From assembly GCA_950295325.1 (NCBI GenBank), contig OX485807.1, positions 18,943,666-19,007,665 on the forward strand: DNA of 64,000 nt. The letters are read 5' to 3'. The notes under the pieces are model-generated. The model made no database searches, was not told where the DNA came from, and saw only the letters and a list, made by a program, of their open reading frames with translations. Origin of the DNA: Polytrichum commune (lineage: Eukaryota; Streptophyta; Polytrichopsida; Polytrichales; Polytrichaceae). The first letter of the stretch is position 1. Each line of letters opens with the position of its first letter. The position numbers and the translations under genes are program-made. Of this stretch, positions 23,532-35,479 are shown one piece after another.

Positions 23532-24170
23532 CTATATTTTTAATTGGTTGTTTATGTATAGCCCCTCTAACACCCACTGTGATGGTGATGAGAGGGTTGA
23601 CTTGCCAGCCGGTTGTTCTAAGTGTTTGTACGAGTGGGTTGTATCTAGAGTTTTTTTCTTCGTTGTGGACGTTGTTTGGGAATATGTCGTAACAATAAGT
23701 GAATTCAATGAATTTGTATGACATTTGGTGGGGTTGGCGTGAGGGGGGGTTGGCTGTCTGTGGGGGCGCCTAGTACCCATAGTATGTCCGGTATGAATAT
23801 GGCTAGGCATGTGCATGGTATAGTGGGGCATATGCATTGGAGTAACTTTCGTGTGGAATGTGTTGTTTTGGGGTCTAGAGTTTTGGTTGCCTGCGTTGAT
23901 AAGTGTGTAATATCTCGTATGTTTATTTGATAATAGTGTATGTGCGATTTGATGTACTGCTTTATTGTGGCGTGCTATACGTAGTCCCTTTATGTGGGGG
24001 TTTGAGCATGTAGAAAGCAAGTGTGGCCATGTGTCTATGGCATTATTGGGGCATAATGTGCAGTTCGGGTTTGGTTGTAAGTTAGGCCACAAGATACTTT
24101 TACGGTGGTTACCCATACATTGGGCATATCGGAATTTTAAGTTTTGTGATTTGGGCATTTGTGATCCCAA
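23532..24170 (-). pseudogene. Zinc-knuckle/C-terminal part of LINE ORF2
   Basis: The longest intact frame in the LINE remnant (212 codons) starts in the linker after RNase H. It carries a C-x2-C-x10-H-x4-C knuckle (CTLCPNN..WPHLLSTC). Past ~23880 it leaves the ancestral frame, and the conserved C-terminal block is continued in another frame (23443-23724). It is a fragment of a dead element, not a host gene. Confidence 0.7.
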
Positions 24171-24797
24171 GATTTTTCCAAAATTGGTTGGAGAGTTTGT
24201 GGTTGATTTGGTCGTTGGATGTCCATTTGTCTATGTATGTGAATTTGGATTGGGTCAATCTTAATCCTTGGTTCATGTGTTCCTTGTTGATGTTTGTTTG
24301 TAGGTTGTGTATAGTACCCGTGTGGGTACCGGCTGGGATCCCGTTGAGCTAGTATGGCGTAGTATGGGCCATATGTATCCTGGGAGTGTTGGCTTGTCTA
24401 GGAGGCCTCCATTATTTGCTAGTTGATCCGCAATTTCATTTCCTATTATGCCCGTGTGTGCTATGACTTTTGGAATTGTAATTTTGTGTGTGGACCATGT
24501 TATTTGGTTAACTATAGCGGCAATGAGTAACTTATTTGGGTGATTGTGTTGGGATGATGGGTGTCATATGTTGTTGTGTATTACATATATATTATTAAGA
24601 TTATCCGTAAAGATGTGGGTATCTTGCGTGTGGTGTTGTGTATCATGTACTTAATTTGGATGGCGTTTAATTCAGCTCTGAGTATGTTTTGTAATCTTGG
24701 GAGTCTTTCCGCAATCCGAAGGTTGTTGGCAGGGCAGTAGACACCTGATCTAACTGCGTTGCATATGGCTTTTTTATTAGGGGGTATAAATGAGCCA

Positions 24798-25207
24798 CAC
24801 GGGGAGGTCACTTCATTGTCAAGTTGACACCACGTGCGGACAAAGTTTGCTACCCCTATATTACATGCCATATATAATTTTAAAATTTATGATATTTTTT
24901 CTACATATACATAACCATTGATAGTATCTTTTGTATATATTTTTGAAATTTTTAGTCATCTTTAATTTTTTAGTAATTTTTTAGTTCAATTATGTGTCAT
25001 TCTAGTTAGAAACAGTATGTTTTATGAAAAAAAACAAATCATCAAATTTAGTTACCACTTTTAACTATGTCATAGGTACTGTGTATATCTACTCATGAAA
25101 AATAATTTGATAAACTTTTGACCCATTTTGGTGGTGCAACTTACCAAAAGAAGATTTTTTTTGGTCGCACGTGGTGTTCAACTTGACAATGGAGTGACCT
25201 CCCCGTG
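24798..25207. mobile_element. 410-bp hAT-like MITE nested in the LINE
   Basis: Terminal inverted repeats of ~41 bp begin CACGGGGAGGTCACTTCATT on the left, with the near-exact reverse complement on the right ending GTGACCTCCCCGTG. The 8-bp sequence ATGAGCCA flanks both ends (24790-24797 and 25208-25215). An 8-bp duplication with CA..TG termini is typical of the hAT superfamily. The interior is AT-rich and non-coding. It interrupts the LINE RNase H domain in the YTNGS segment. Removing element plus one target copy restores the LINE reading across the junction. Confidence 0.9.
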
Positions 25208-27559
25208 ATGAGCCATTGGTGTATATGCATTTTTGGGGTTTGAATTTAAGGGGATGGGTATTGTATAATTCTATTGGTAGGGGTTGTGTTGGGTGGTTGA
25301 TTTATGAGTGGTTGTATTTTGGGGCTTTTATGCCATGCATGGGAATATTTCATTTTTTTTCTCAAGGGGGGTGTTTTGGTTTAGGTTAATTTTGACTTTA
25401 AGATTATATGGTCCAAATATGTTGGATGTGATTGTGTTGGGTATATGTGGGTTGCATGGTGGGGGACTTTGATTGTGTATGCTTATTATGGTGGTATGTT
25501 GGTTTTCTAATTGGTGTAGATATTTTGGCCATTCTGATGTGGGGTTGTATTGTATGGTGTTAGGTGGAATGGTTACTACCGTGTGTATTTCTGCATGGGT
25601 GTTGCGGAGGGGATTCTCTTATGGTTGATTATGATGATGTTTGTGGTGTTATGGTTTTTATGGGCTAACATGCGGGTCCAGTGGATTGATGTCATAACAA
25701 TTTTGAGGTTTGGGGGATGGGCTAGTCCATAACCTCTCCACTTTGACGAGTGTGCGAGTTATGTCCATCCAAAAATTATGTCTCTATTGTGTGGGGAGTT
25801 ATATTGAGTGAGTGTTGTTGGGCATGTGAGGGGCGAGGATTAGTATGAGTGTGTAATGTTATAGGTTTCTATTAGGGCTCGCAGGGTGGAGGGGTGTAGA
25901 GTTTGGTGGTTGTTATTTGGGTTATGTTTTTCTAGTTTTTTTCTGGTTTATTTTTTTGGCAAAGTCTTGTGGTGGGGGGTTTAAGAAGTGGAGCATAGTG
26001 TGTGTTTGATTTTGGTTATATGTGTCCCATAGCCATTGCAATCTTGTAAGTGGCATGTTTAAAATGTAGCTCTAATTTGGTCATAAATATTGGATTTTGT
26101 CCCTTATACTTGTATGGTAGGTTTGGTAGCAATGATATCTTTATATGGGTTGCATTCCTTGGTGGTTAGTGTGAGGTTTGGGGCTATAAAGGGTGGGCGA
26201 ATGAATCTTTAGTCCTTAGATTGCGGAAAGTTTATGCATGAGTTGTGTGTGGTTAGGATGTTGGTTTTGTGTTGGTTTTGGAGGAATTTGTGGAGTATAA
26301 ATATGCTATGCTCTAGGGTAATATTGTCATGGTGAAGGAGTAGTGAGGCTTCTACCCATTTTGTCGTGTTAATTGGGTGGGTATTCCATTGGCATAGGTA
26401 GTGTTGTTAATGGCTTTTGCTCCCCATTTGTCTTTATATGTTGTGATTTTAGTGCTTATTATGGCTTGTAATGGTTTCCGGGTTGTGGGGTCCACTTGGT
26501 TATGGGTGCTTGTGAGTGGGGTGTGTATTGGTATTTGTTGTGGGGGAGGGTTGTGGGTTGTGGGTTGTGGGTGGTTTTCTGGGAATAGTAGCCAAGCTTG
26601 TGCTAGGGCTTCCTTGATTAGCTTTGAGGCAACTTTGAATTTTTGTTTGAATTCCTTGGGGGATAGGATTTGTTGAGTGTCTGGGTTTTGGATTTGGTTG
26701 AGGGTAGTGATGTTGTGCGTGTGCAATTTGTTGAGGTATCTTCTAGTGGTTTGTTTTTGGTTTTGGGAGAAGAGGACGTAGCCTGCGTTTTGTGCCCATG
26801 CAAGTTCTATTGCTGATTGTTTTATGGGTTTTTTAATTTTTTATTGTTTGTTATTATTTTTATGTTGGTGTGTACCTGAATTTCATATTATCTTTCAAGT
26901 AGGTATAATGCGCGAGCTGTGGGTGATCTTGCACATGCTTGGTATTTTAGGCGCAGGAGGTGGTAGGACCCTCCATATTTTGCTATGATATATTTGGTTA
27001 GGCCTTGGTAGATTTGGCCTAATTGGCCTTGGTCGTTGAGGGCGTTTAGTAGTTGTTTACCAATACAGTTGATGTAGTTGGGGAGGATGGAAGTGGTATC
27101 AATGCCAAATTCCTTGTTGGAGAGGTGGGTCAATATGTTTGTTGTGCTATTGGGTAAATTACATATCTCTTTAGTTAGTTTACTGAGGATTTTATCGAGT
27201 TTCTTGATGTTTAGTTTAGAGAATGGGATTGCGTAGTAGGGGTAGGCTATTCATGGTTTGATTTCTGTGTTTAGGATGTGGAATCTTTTGTTTAATTGTG
27301 GTAGGGGATGACATTAATAGTTTGCTTTGTTTTTTTGGCTTTGTTCATGGTGGTGTTTTTTTGGATGCTCCATTTGAGTGAGGGGACTAGGTGGATGCCG
27401 AGGCATGTGTATGGTATGTTTTGTGTGAGAATAGGGAAAGGTTTATTTTTGAAGTGGATATGTTGTGCATGTATGTATGTTTTGAAGGTAGTGGGTTTCA
27501 AGTTTGATTTGTTTGGGCATCTTATAATTGCACACTTAGAGAGGTTAAGGTCTAGGTGT

Positions 27560-30500
27560 GCACGTTCTGAGAATTTTCCAATTCATAATAGCACTTATTG
27601 CCATGACGATGACTTTTGTCAAAGAGAGAGATGTAGAATTGTCATCTTACACCTCCACAAGGACAAATATGAATGACTAACGACCACAATTTGACATGGG
27701 ATACCAATGATATTGGTGGTATTTGCAATAACGTTTGTCTTATGAAAGATGGCTCCTCTATACACACAAAAGTTCATGCCATGAAGAAATCATCACATGA
27801 TAAGCATCCATTGCATACCATAATTGCGTACGGTTGAGAGTAGAACTAATCAAAACATGTTAGCTTCTAGATAGGATGGCCCGGACTTGCACAAAACGAG
27901 ATGAAAAGAACGGCTTCAACTTTGGATTGTTTTTTGTAAAAATAAAAGTAGAATATATCTTGTCATTGTCAAATCAAATCTAGAAGACCAATGTATTATT
28001 AGGGACTTGAACATTATTCAGAAGGACAAGTTTGAATTTAACCCTCTTTAGCAAAAACTCATAGTTTGAAACCAAGAGGTAAAGTGTAGGCAAATTGAGA
28101 AACACTTATGAAATTGTGTATCATGAGTACACGATACAACTTGGTGCCAAGCTCACAAGGACAAACGTAATGGAGGGGGAAGTGTTGGTTGCTTCAACAT
28201 TGGCAATGGTGCCAAGTTGCAAGGAGGCTTGAGGATTTGCTAAGCATGGTGGAGCAACCTTGAACCCTGCTTGGCTTGACAATTGTACAATTGTCACCAA
28301 GTTTTTTTTATTTACATGAAACACTAGTAGTATGATACCAACATGACAACATCAAGTACTATTATTTGGTGCATATTGGCTATTTAATGAAACATTAGTA
28401 GTATGATACCAACATGACAACATCAAGTACTAAAATTTGGTGCGTATTGGCTATTTACCACCCATTTCTTTTGTTGTTGATGATACCAAATATGGTTATG
28501 TGCTACCACAACAAATGACTAACACCTATGACTTCCAAAGCATATTCACATCCTCAATTGGCAAACCCTATGGTACTTCTTGCTATGAATTAATAAAGAA
28601 CACATTTCTTGTTGTTGAACTCAACATATCCATAATGAAGATAGATGTATAAGGTGGATGGGTCTTGAATGGTTACTTCTTCTAACTAGCCCACTTTTCC
28701 TAGGATATAAAACAATTGATGATACGAGATAGTTTGCAAATCCAAACTGAGAGCTCATGTAAGTTTCTCATTCATTATCAAAGTGAAGATTCTTGTGCAC
28801 ATTGAACAGTTGTCTAGCCACTACAAACCACTCAATGTAAATATCCGGTTAAAAATAAGTAAACCAGACCGGGCACATCTACCTTACAGCTATCGAATGG
28901 CGTGCTATGAGATTGGTTCTTTCCTACCTCTTTAAAGACATCCAAAATCTGAGTACCATTTATGACAATTGGGCATTGAGTTAACTCATAGCATTGACTG
29001 CCAAATTAAAATGTTGATGAACCCTACATTTCTTAACATTGTTGAGGAACTTGCAATGGTTCTGATTTAGTTCTGTGTGTGCTGTAGTTACAAGTACCAA
29101 GTTTCAACCCCTCTCAGTTCTTCCATCAGTGAGTCAAGCATTTTCTCTGACCCTAACTGCAGTCTCATCTTGAGACATAATCTCATTTACATGTCCACTC
29201 GAAGTGCATTTCTACAGAGCATACATACTACCTACTGTACAACTTTCACTTTGAATTTACAGTGTTTACAGTCAGCCATTCTACTCCATAATGCAGAGAT
29301 TGAGACAAACCTTGAAAGAGGTTACTTGTGAAATTTGGAACCACAAATATTACAACAATGAATCTTTTTTGTACAGTCTGAAACCACTTCCCAATTCTTT
29401 CTATCACCCTGTTTTAACCACAACGGGTCCTCGTGCAACTCTGTAGTACCTACAGTTTTGGATCAAGGACAGAAAAAAAAAATCCTGCCATTGAATGTTG
29501 AGAACCATAAGTGGCTGCAAAATAGAAACAATGAACAGTGAGAAAAGACATGGAACACACATACTTACATTGGAGACCTACCAGTACAGATCTGCTGCCT
29601 GCACAAAAGCATCATGTTAGCAAGGCCAGAGGATAAGGTTAAGCTTTCTTCTCTAACCAACACTTGTAGGTCACCTCCATCCACGGATGTCTACACATTC
29701 CTCATTGTTAGAGTGTACTGACCTATGTGTGAACCTCAAGGATTGGAGATTTTAACATCTTAGCTACAGAACAGCTCAGGTTTATTCAATCTCAAAGATA
29801 GTGAAAGCAGGAAATATATGCCTCATGTGTGACGTATAAGGGAACAAAATGCAGATGTCCACTTTGAAAGCTGAGATCATACAGAGTATTTAAATTTGGT
29901 CACAAAATATTGACCACAGTCAACATTCTTTGCATGTAAGCTTCGAGTGTGCCGGATGTAAATCTTGTGAAGTGTGGATTCCCAAATATTTGAGCCCCAC
30001 ATTGTAAACTCAGAAACTCTGGTCAGGTATGTACAAGGCAAGGCAGCACTCACCACCAGCAAAGAATTTCTTTTCTGAGGGATTCACAATCGACTAGACC
30101 CCTAATAGTAAGATTGGGAAATCTGTGACTCGTTGGAAAGGTGTCCTCTCCACCCCTCTCTGAAGAAGCCTTCCGGAAGGATGGGACGGACAGACACTAA
30201 TAGGAAAAGCTAGAGACTGATATTTTTTCCAGCCCCTGACTGCATCAGTGCCCTGTTCGTTAGAAGACCTAGACTAGTCCTGACATTCAAATTGAGGCTC
30301 AGGAGAACTCAAAAGTCACAACTGACACCAAAGCTTCTGGAGTCTCACAAGTTCTCATCATGACCTCAGTGCACACTTTGTGTTGCAACAAAATATGACC
30401 TTTTGAAGTACTCTACCAACTATTCTTGGAGTAGTGTCCCTACATATAAATCCTCAACAAATTACCATAAAATGATACAACAATTGACGTGATTGGCACA

Positions 30501-30910
30501 ACTTTGTAATAACACACATGTTCTGCACACTTCAGAAGGAAGGCTCCAAACATTGAGTCTGATCACTGCAAGCACAACAAGCACAACATCATCAATTAGT
30601 GATGACATTAGCCAACTGGTAATCATTGGGGTAACCAACTTCGATACCTTCTCCTGGTCACCATGAGCAAAAATAGGATGACATTTGGCAAAATCATGTT
30701 CAGCAGACGCAGAACCAGAAAAAAATTACATGCATGCATATGACTGAGCTTTAGTAGCAACGTACCATCCTTAAAATCCAAGAGTACACTCTAGTAACCA
30801 TTTTCTCCTCTACTTGGGTTAAGAAGTCCACTCTGCAACCACAACGAAAACATTATTAAAAGAGTACTTGCAGAGCAAGTAGTACATACATGCACCACCT
30901 TCATACAATC
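27560..30910. other. Intergenic or 3' flank of the homeodomain gene
   Basis: No exon recognised. A ~67-bp unit ('agtatgataccaacatgacaacatcaagtact..ggctattta') is tandemly duplicated at about 28322-28457. A fragment of the 'cattatcaaagtgaagattct' repeat is near 28770-28800. From ~28.9 kb the sequence resembles intron or UTR DNA of the neighbouring gene, but I found none of the coiled-coil, DDT or WSD exons expected downstream in a full-length RINGLET gene. Confidence 0.4.
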
Positions 30911-30914
30911 ACTC

Positions 30915-32656
30915 TTAAAACATCACAAAAGCTTGCAAGTCACTTGCCTTTCTCTTTTTTTTCTCCATTGACATGAATTCCTTTCCCCACTTGCTCTCCA
31001 CCCCAGTTCTCTCGCTGTAGTTCTCAGATCCACCTTCTCTGCTGCCCCCTGCAGTGTATGAATGAGGTCCTGCAAACGGACACCCAAAAGATAGTAAGGT
31101 GCACTGGCCTGATGTGGTCACTCTTCTTAATTGAACACCTATATTTGAGTGGTGTATGGCAAGGATAGTAGTTAACAATGGACACCAAAAAGAAACATGT
31201 TATGATGAGATGGGACTATGTCCTCACAATACAGACACCATTCTAGGTAGAATAGTTAACGCAATTGGCAGGGCATATGTGATCAATTAAGGAGGACGAG
31301 AATTCCCACTTTGACCTCTCATAACTTTTGCATCTCATCTCCTATTCAGAAACTCGAAATGACAATCTTTGGAAACGTAATTGCTAACAAGGTAAGACAA
31401 TTCCTGATCTGATCCAATGGCCAAAATTGTCTGTGGAGTTGGATGTGTCCACAATAGGGCCACACACCTCAATACTAATGAGAAGAAGCATGGCCACTTG
31501 AGGAGTATCCAGTACAAGAAATTTACGAAGGGAAAGTCTTGAAATAACCTAGGACAACAGAAACTTGCACAAGTCAGCACTCTAGTTCAGTAAGAGCACA
31601 AATAATACCTTCACTTGTCATATGCTCCTGGAAGGCTCCTGGTGGCAGGGGATCGAACTCAAAACCTAATGGTGGCCCATCTTCATGAAGAGGTCCACAC
31701 AACTGGCTCTCCACAGCTAAAATGGCAGCCCGCTCAGCAGCAGCCTGGGCATTGATTTTCGGCTTTGGACCTGGTTTCCGTGGGGGCTTACTTGGATCCC
31801 TGGGTACCCTTGGTCCCTTTGGTCCAGGTTTCCTCTTCGGTCCTGGTTTGTTTTTGACTGGCTCTTGGTGACCACCATTATGCACCTCGACAGCACCACC
31901 ATTCATGTGCTCCACAATCAAAGCTTCATCATCTCGTTCCTCAGCAAGAACTCGGGCAGGGTACCCATCCTCTGAATCATCATCATCTTCCCTGCTGTTC
32001 AGATCAATTTCCCCTTTCTTCCCAGACCAGATATTTGCGATATCAACTTTGCTCCGCTTCGCATAGAATGTCAACTTGTCATCCTCTATTCCATCACGCC
32101 TATCTTTATAACGTCGGTGTGTGAACCATATCTGCAGCTGCTTCTCAGACAGGCCAAGCTCCCTACTAAGAACTATTCGAGAAGCCTCAGAAGGGTATTT
32201 ATCAGCTGGAGAGAAATGAAACACAGATAGACTAATGGTCAGATATTATAACAACGAAAACAACAACATATATATTACAACAACATCAGATGTACTTCAA
32301 CATATATGAACTCCACCTTATCAAGAAGGGACCTAGTATGCCACTATAGCCTAAGATGAACACTACATTCTGAGTGAAGCTGACTCCTTTTCACTCGACA
32401 TTCTTATCATAGAAGGTCATGATTGTAAAACACAACTGGAAAGACAGTGGAGAGAGATAAGTGCTGCGATAATGAAGATTATACATAATGAATAACAGTC
32501 ACACATATTCTAGCTTTTTCTAGGACATACAAAGATCTTGTCCTTACCTGCATATGCTCTCTCCAAAAATTCAGTCTGTGAGGGACTCTTCTTCTTTCTA
32601 GATATGCCTTTCTGCTTGCCTGGAGAAGGAATTGGCGAAGTATCATCGGATGCCAT
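30915..32656 (-). CDS. Homeodomain protein, RINGLET/HB-DDT-like, apparently without DDT domain
   Basis: Predicted nuclear DNA-binding protein. Coding exons: 32656-32548, 32205-31609 and 31069-30915 (stop at 30915). Junctions are GT-AG and in phase, giving 286 aa. Residues ~22-75 are a homeodomain: SPSQTEFLERAYA spliced to ADKYPSEASRIVLSRELGLS, then WFTHRRYKDRR (RINGLET proteins have WFCHRR, classical ones WFQNRR). An acidic stretch, a basic Pro-Gly-Lys repeat of AT-hook character (KPGPKRKPGPK) and the RINGLET signature DGPPLGFEFDPLPPGAF follow. In Arabidopsis RLT proteins, ISWI partners of >1000 aa, this part is followed by a long coiled coil and DDT/WSD domains, none of which I see here. If a GC donor at 30947 is used (AAAG|GCAAGT), more exons could follow beyond. 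Either a short paralogue, a truncated gene, or a gene whose 3' part I failed to detect. Confidence 0.72.
31110..31490 (-). repeat. Dispersed repeat family Y in the homeodomain gene's intron
   Basis: One of several copies of a family marked by 'cacctatatttgagtgg', 'gacaccaaaaag', 'agacaccattctagg', 'atagttaac.caatt' and 'cactttga.c.ctcataa'. Other copies lie near 37860-38190, 52505-52860 and 55270-55530, with fragments at 36055-36240, 40520-40650 and 54425-54490. Here it sits inside the second coding intron, between exons 31609 and 31069. Confidence 0.55.
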
Positions 32657-34780
32657 TGCCACCAATTAAAGACCAGTTGTCACCTCATCTCACAAAGCCC
32701 TGGAACACAACACCAACCCAGGCATTATAAAAAAACTTTCAACCATGTCAAACTTGTAAAAGTAGAGCGTACATGTGGTTGATGCATGTAGTCTGCATGT
32801 CTAACCCATTAAACTCATGAACCATTACCTTCACGACATCTTTTCAACAACATCAATGTTCATCCAAGGGCATCCTATTGTCGTTACTTCTAGCACTGTT
32901 GTCTTAAAATCAGCCACAAAAGTAGCAATTTCAAGTCTCTGTTCTCGTTCCAACCCATATGTGACAGAATTTGCACAGAAACTAGACAGGAATCACTCAA
33001 AACCCCAGAAATCAAGTCAAAGCCACCAAATTTTGAAAGCAAGACCTCCCTACACAAGCTTTGACACTCAAACACTAAAACTTAATCAAATTAAGAGGAG
33101 CTTCAAATGCACGGGCAAGCTTTATCCGAGAACAGTGCTGATTGGTGATAGGAATTGCATTGGAAGTTATTGAATGAAATCGTTCAAAGCCATGTAGCCT
33201 CATATAAAAAGGCTCCTCAACAATGCTGGTCCTCACATTCACGAAGTGTGTAGGTTGTCTCAAGAACTACAATGAGGTCACAGAACTGCTCAAAATAAGG
33301 AAAAAGGAAAAGAAAAAAAATAGACACTGCTAGATGATAGGATTTATAAGTTCCAGTTGCCAACCCAGTCTTATCCCTAGATTTTCAGGTTGGAAGATCA
33401 CCTAGTGCCAGCAGGTACATTGATCACAGCAGTGAAACCCAGTCGCAATCTGAAGACCGTTTGCTATGATAAATCCTTCACCAGTGTTGCACTATTTCCT
33501 AATTGCATACGCTGCTCCACCTCTTGCTCATCTGCACCGAGGTCAGCAAGATTTAGAAGTTGGAAGGTAGACTCCGACATCAGGACATAATGGATTCAGA
33601 GCTACACTCCAAGTTCTATCATGCAACCTTTGTTCAAAAGCATATTGAAATCAGCGATGGTAGCAGTAGTTCAGATTCAATGATGTTATTAGTCACTCTA
33701 AACAACAACATACTCATACTCAGGCTCCAAGGGTAGATACCTCAGTTGGAAGAGAAACTGAACGGACTACGTTGCAGGTTTGACCACATCCTCAGTCTGC
33801 AAGACCACTGACCATGTCAATTGCAAAACCTGAAAGAGATAATTGAGCACTAATTCAAGAACCTGGACATAATATATAACATCCAATCGCCTACATATCA
33901 TCATCATCATCATCATCATCCCCTAGTCATATGCAATCAAGACCTTTTGGAACCAATTCTAAATCATCACATGCGTTGGCATGTGCCTGCAAGCAAAACC
34001 AAAAACAAAATCCCCCGCAGTATCTAGAACAAGCGACCGATGTATGTACTACACACAGAAAAAGGGAATCTTCCAAAACAAGGCTCTACCCACAAGCTTA
34101 AACTGCAATAAAATTACACACAGAATCATCGACGCCACATATCCCAGCTCAATTACATAAAAGAGCACGAAATCTCTCCTGGATGCACACATTCACATCA
34201 TATCCCACCCCACCCCACCCCAACCCATCCTTCCACCACCTTCTCAATCCAATCCCTCTCACCATATCCCACCACCCACTGCAATGCAAGCTACATGGCT
34301 CCCACGACATTAAAAAACCACACCAAACCACATAACTTCGCTTACTCAACTAGAACACCCAATTGCCCGCAACCCTAAGCCAACACAGAAAGCGAAATTC
34401 CTTCACCCCGCCCTAACCATCCCTACCCCTCGAATTCTAGCAACCCACAAAACCCAGGTGTCGATCTAAACCCTCACCACACCTCGCCTAACCCCAAAGA
34501 TCGCCGGAAATTGGACGATCTTCACCCGCAGTACCCCATTCCGCCCCAACCCATTTCCGGGTAGAAATTGGGGTTAGGTGTTCTCGTAGTAGCCGCAACG
34601 GCACTTTGTGCGCATGTGAGAGCGAGCGTGTAGACTCACCTGGAAGGACGTGTTTGCGTCATAGCCGGGAGCAAGCAGGCAAGCAAGCAGGCAAGCAAGG
34701 CGAGGAAGGAAGGAAGGAAGGAAGCGAGGAAGGCGAGGAAAGGAAAGAGAAGAAAAAGCAGGCAAGGGAAGGGTAGGGCA
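32657..34780 (-). other. 5' leader of the homeodomain gene with a ~1.9 kb leader intron
   Basis: A 5' UTR exon probably ends at 34640 (CCTTCCAG|GTGAGT on the minus strand). The next leader exon begins at 32699 after TTGTGTTCCAG and runs 43 nt into the start codon at 32656. The first exon region (34640 to ~34780) is a pyrimidine-rich CTTCC/CTTGC run on the sense strand, common near plant core promoters. The intervening intron contains a CAT-triplet run at 33898-33919 and no coding sequence I recognise. Confidence 0.55.
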
Positions 34781-34783
34781 GGG

Positions 34784-35290
34784 TTGCTACTGCCTGTGTG
34801 TCTGTCTTTCTCTTTGTTGTGTCTGTGTGGGGAGTTGGTCGTCGGTTTGGGTTTGGGTTTGGGTTTTGGTTTGGTTTGGTTTGGAGGAGTTTGGGTTTGG
34901 GTTGTGTGTAGTGTGGGTGTTTATTGTTTGTTTGTTTGTTTGTTTGTGGTTTTTTTGTTGGTGTGCTTTCGGAAGTAGTAGTATGCCTTCCTTGTGTATG
35001 GTTGTTCTGTTGTGCTGTTGCTGTTGCTGTGCTGTGCTGTGTTGTGCTGTTTCGTTGTTTCTCTGTTTCTTTCTCTGTTTCTTTGTTTCTTTGTTTGTGT
35101 GTGAAAGTAAGTAAGTTTGTGATGGTGATGATGATGATGTATGTTGTGATGGTATGTGCTGTGGTAGTATGTGCTGTGGGTGCTGTGTAAGAAAGTTAAG
35201 TAGTTGGACGTTGTAGATTGGGTTCAGTCGTGGGGAGTCGCAGTAGAGTAGAATAAAGGTAGGAATAGTATAGTAGGAGGAGGGAAAAGG
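34784..35290 (+). other. Low-complexity GT-rich promoter-proximal DNA
   Basis: Runs of GTTTG, TTGT, CTGTGCTGTG, TTTCTTTG and GATGATG give long open frames on the plus strand made almost only of Val, Leu, Phe, Cys and Trp. These are composition artefacts. The position just upstream of the homeodomain gene's leader suggests this is part of its promoter. Confidence 0.6.
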
Positions 35291-35296
35291 CTAAAG

Positions 35297-35425
35297 GGCT
35301 GCCTACTTCACACACACACAAAACTGAGAGCCCGTGACCATTCACACTTCAAGCACTTCTCATTGGTGCAAAACGCGGAGCCGGTCCAAATTCACCTCAA
35401 ACTACGCTTCAGGGTACTGACTGCT
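35297..35425 (+). repeat. 5' end fragment of the Harbinger-like MITE
   Basis: Matches the first ~120 bp of the 457-955 element: 'acttcacacac', 'actgagagcccgtgacc', 'cacttcaagcac', 'ctcattggtg' and 'gcggagccggtcc', ending near 'ctacgcttcaggg'. The remainder is missing. Confidence 0.6.
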
Positions 35426-35479
35426 GCATGCATGTACACACGAACCTGCTGAGTTTGAGAGATAGCGTGTTCAAATTCA

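Larger units (their letters stand above)
23443..27560 (-). mobile_element. 5'-truncated, degraded LINE (non-LTR retrotransposon)
   Basis: Reading the minus strand from 27.55 kb downward gives the C-terminal half of a LINE ORF2 in broken frames. 27540-27290 is the RT thumb side, with LDLNLSKCAII and then IPYTCLGIHLVPSLKWSIQK, the usual 'YLG..L..SL.W' block. 27133-26350 is connection sequence. 25230-24420 is an RNase H-like region (GSFIPPN, LRAELNAIQ, AHTGIIGNEIADQLAN). 24150-23960 is an RT-associated zinc knuckle (CTLCPNN...DTWPHLLSTC). 23724-23443 is a C-terminal block with GWQVNPLITITVGVRGAIH. The RT catalytic YxDD and everything 5' are absent, as expected of 5' truncation. Multiple stops and frameshifts make it non-functional. 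Confidence 0.8.

Noticed and set aside
23468-24352. Several plus-strand open frames over the LINE
   Set aside because: They are antisense shadows of the minus-strand LINE remnant. The protein similarity is all on the minus strand.
26401-27676. Plus-strand frames at 26401-26676 and 27308-27676
   Set aside because: Also antisense to the LINE. The Val/Gly/Trp-rich composition results from GT-rich antisense sequence.
34574-34765. Minus-strand 63-codon frame of Ser/Phe/Leu/Pro
   Set aside because: It comes from the CTTCC/CTTGC pyrimidine run in the homeodomain gene's leader and is not joined in frame to the coding exons.
34784-35190. Three overlapping plus-strand frames rich in Leu, Val, Phe and Cys
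   Set aside because: They are generated by GTTTG, CTGTG and TTTCT simple repeats in promoter DNA, with no family signal.
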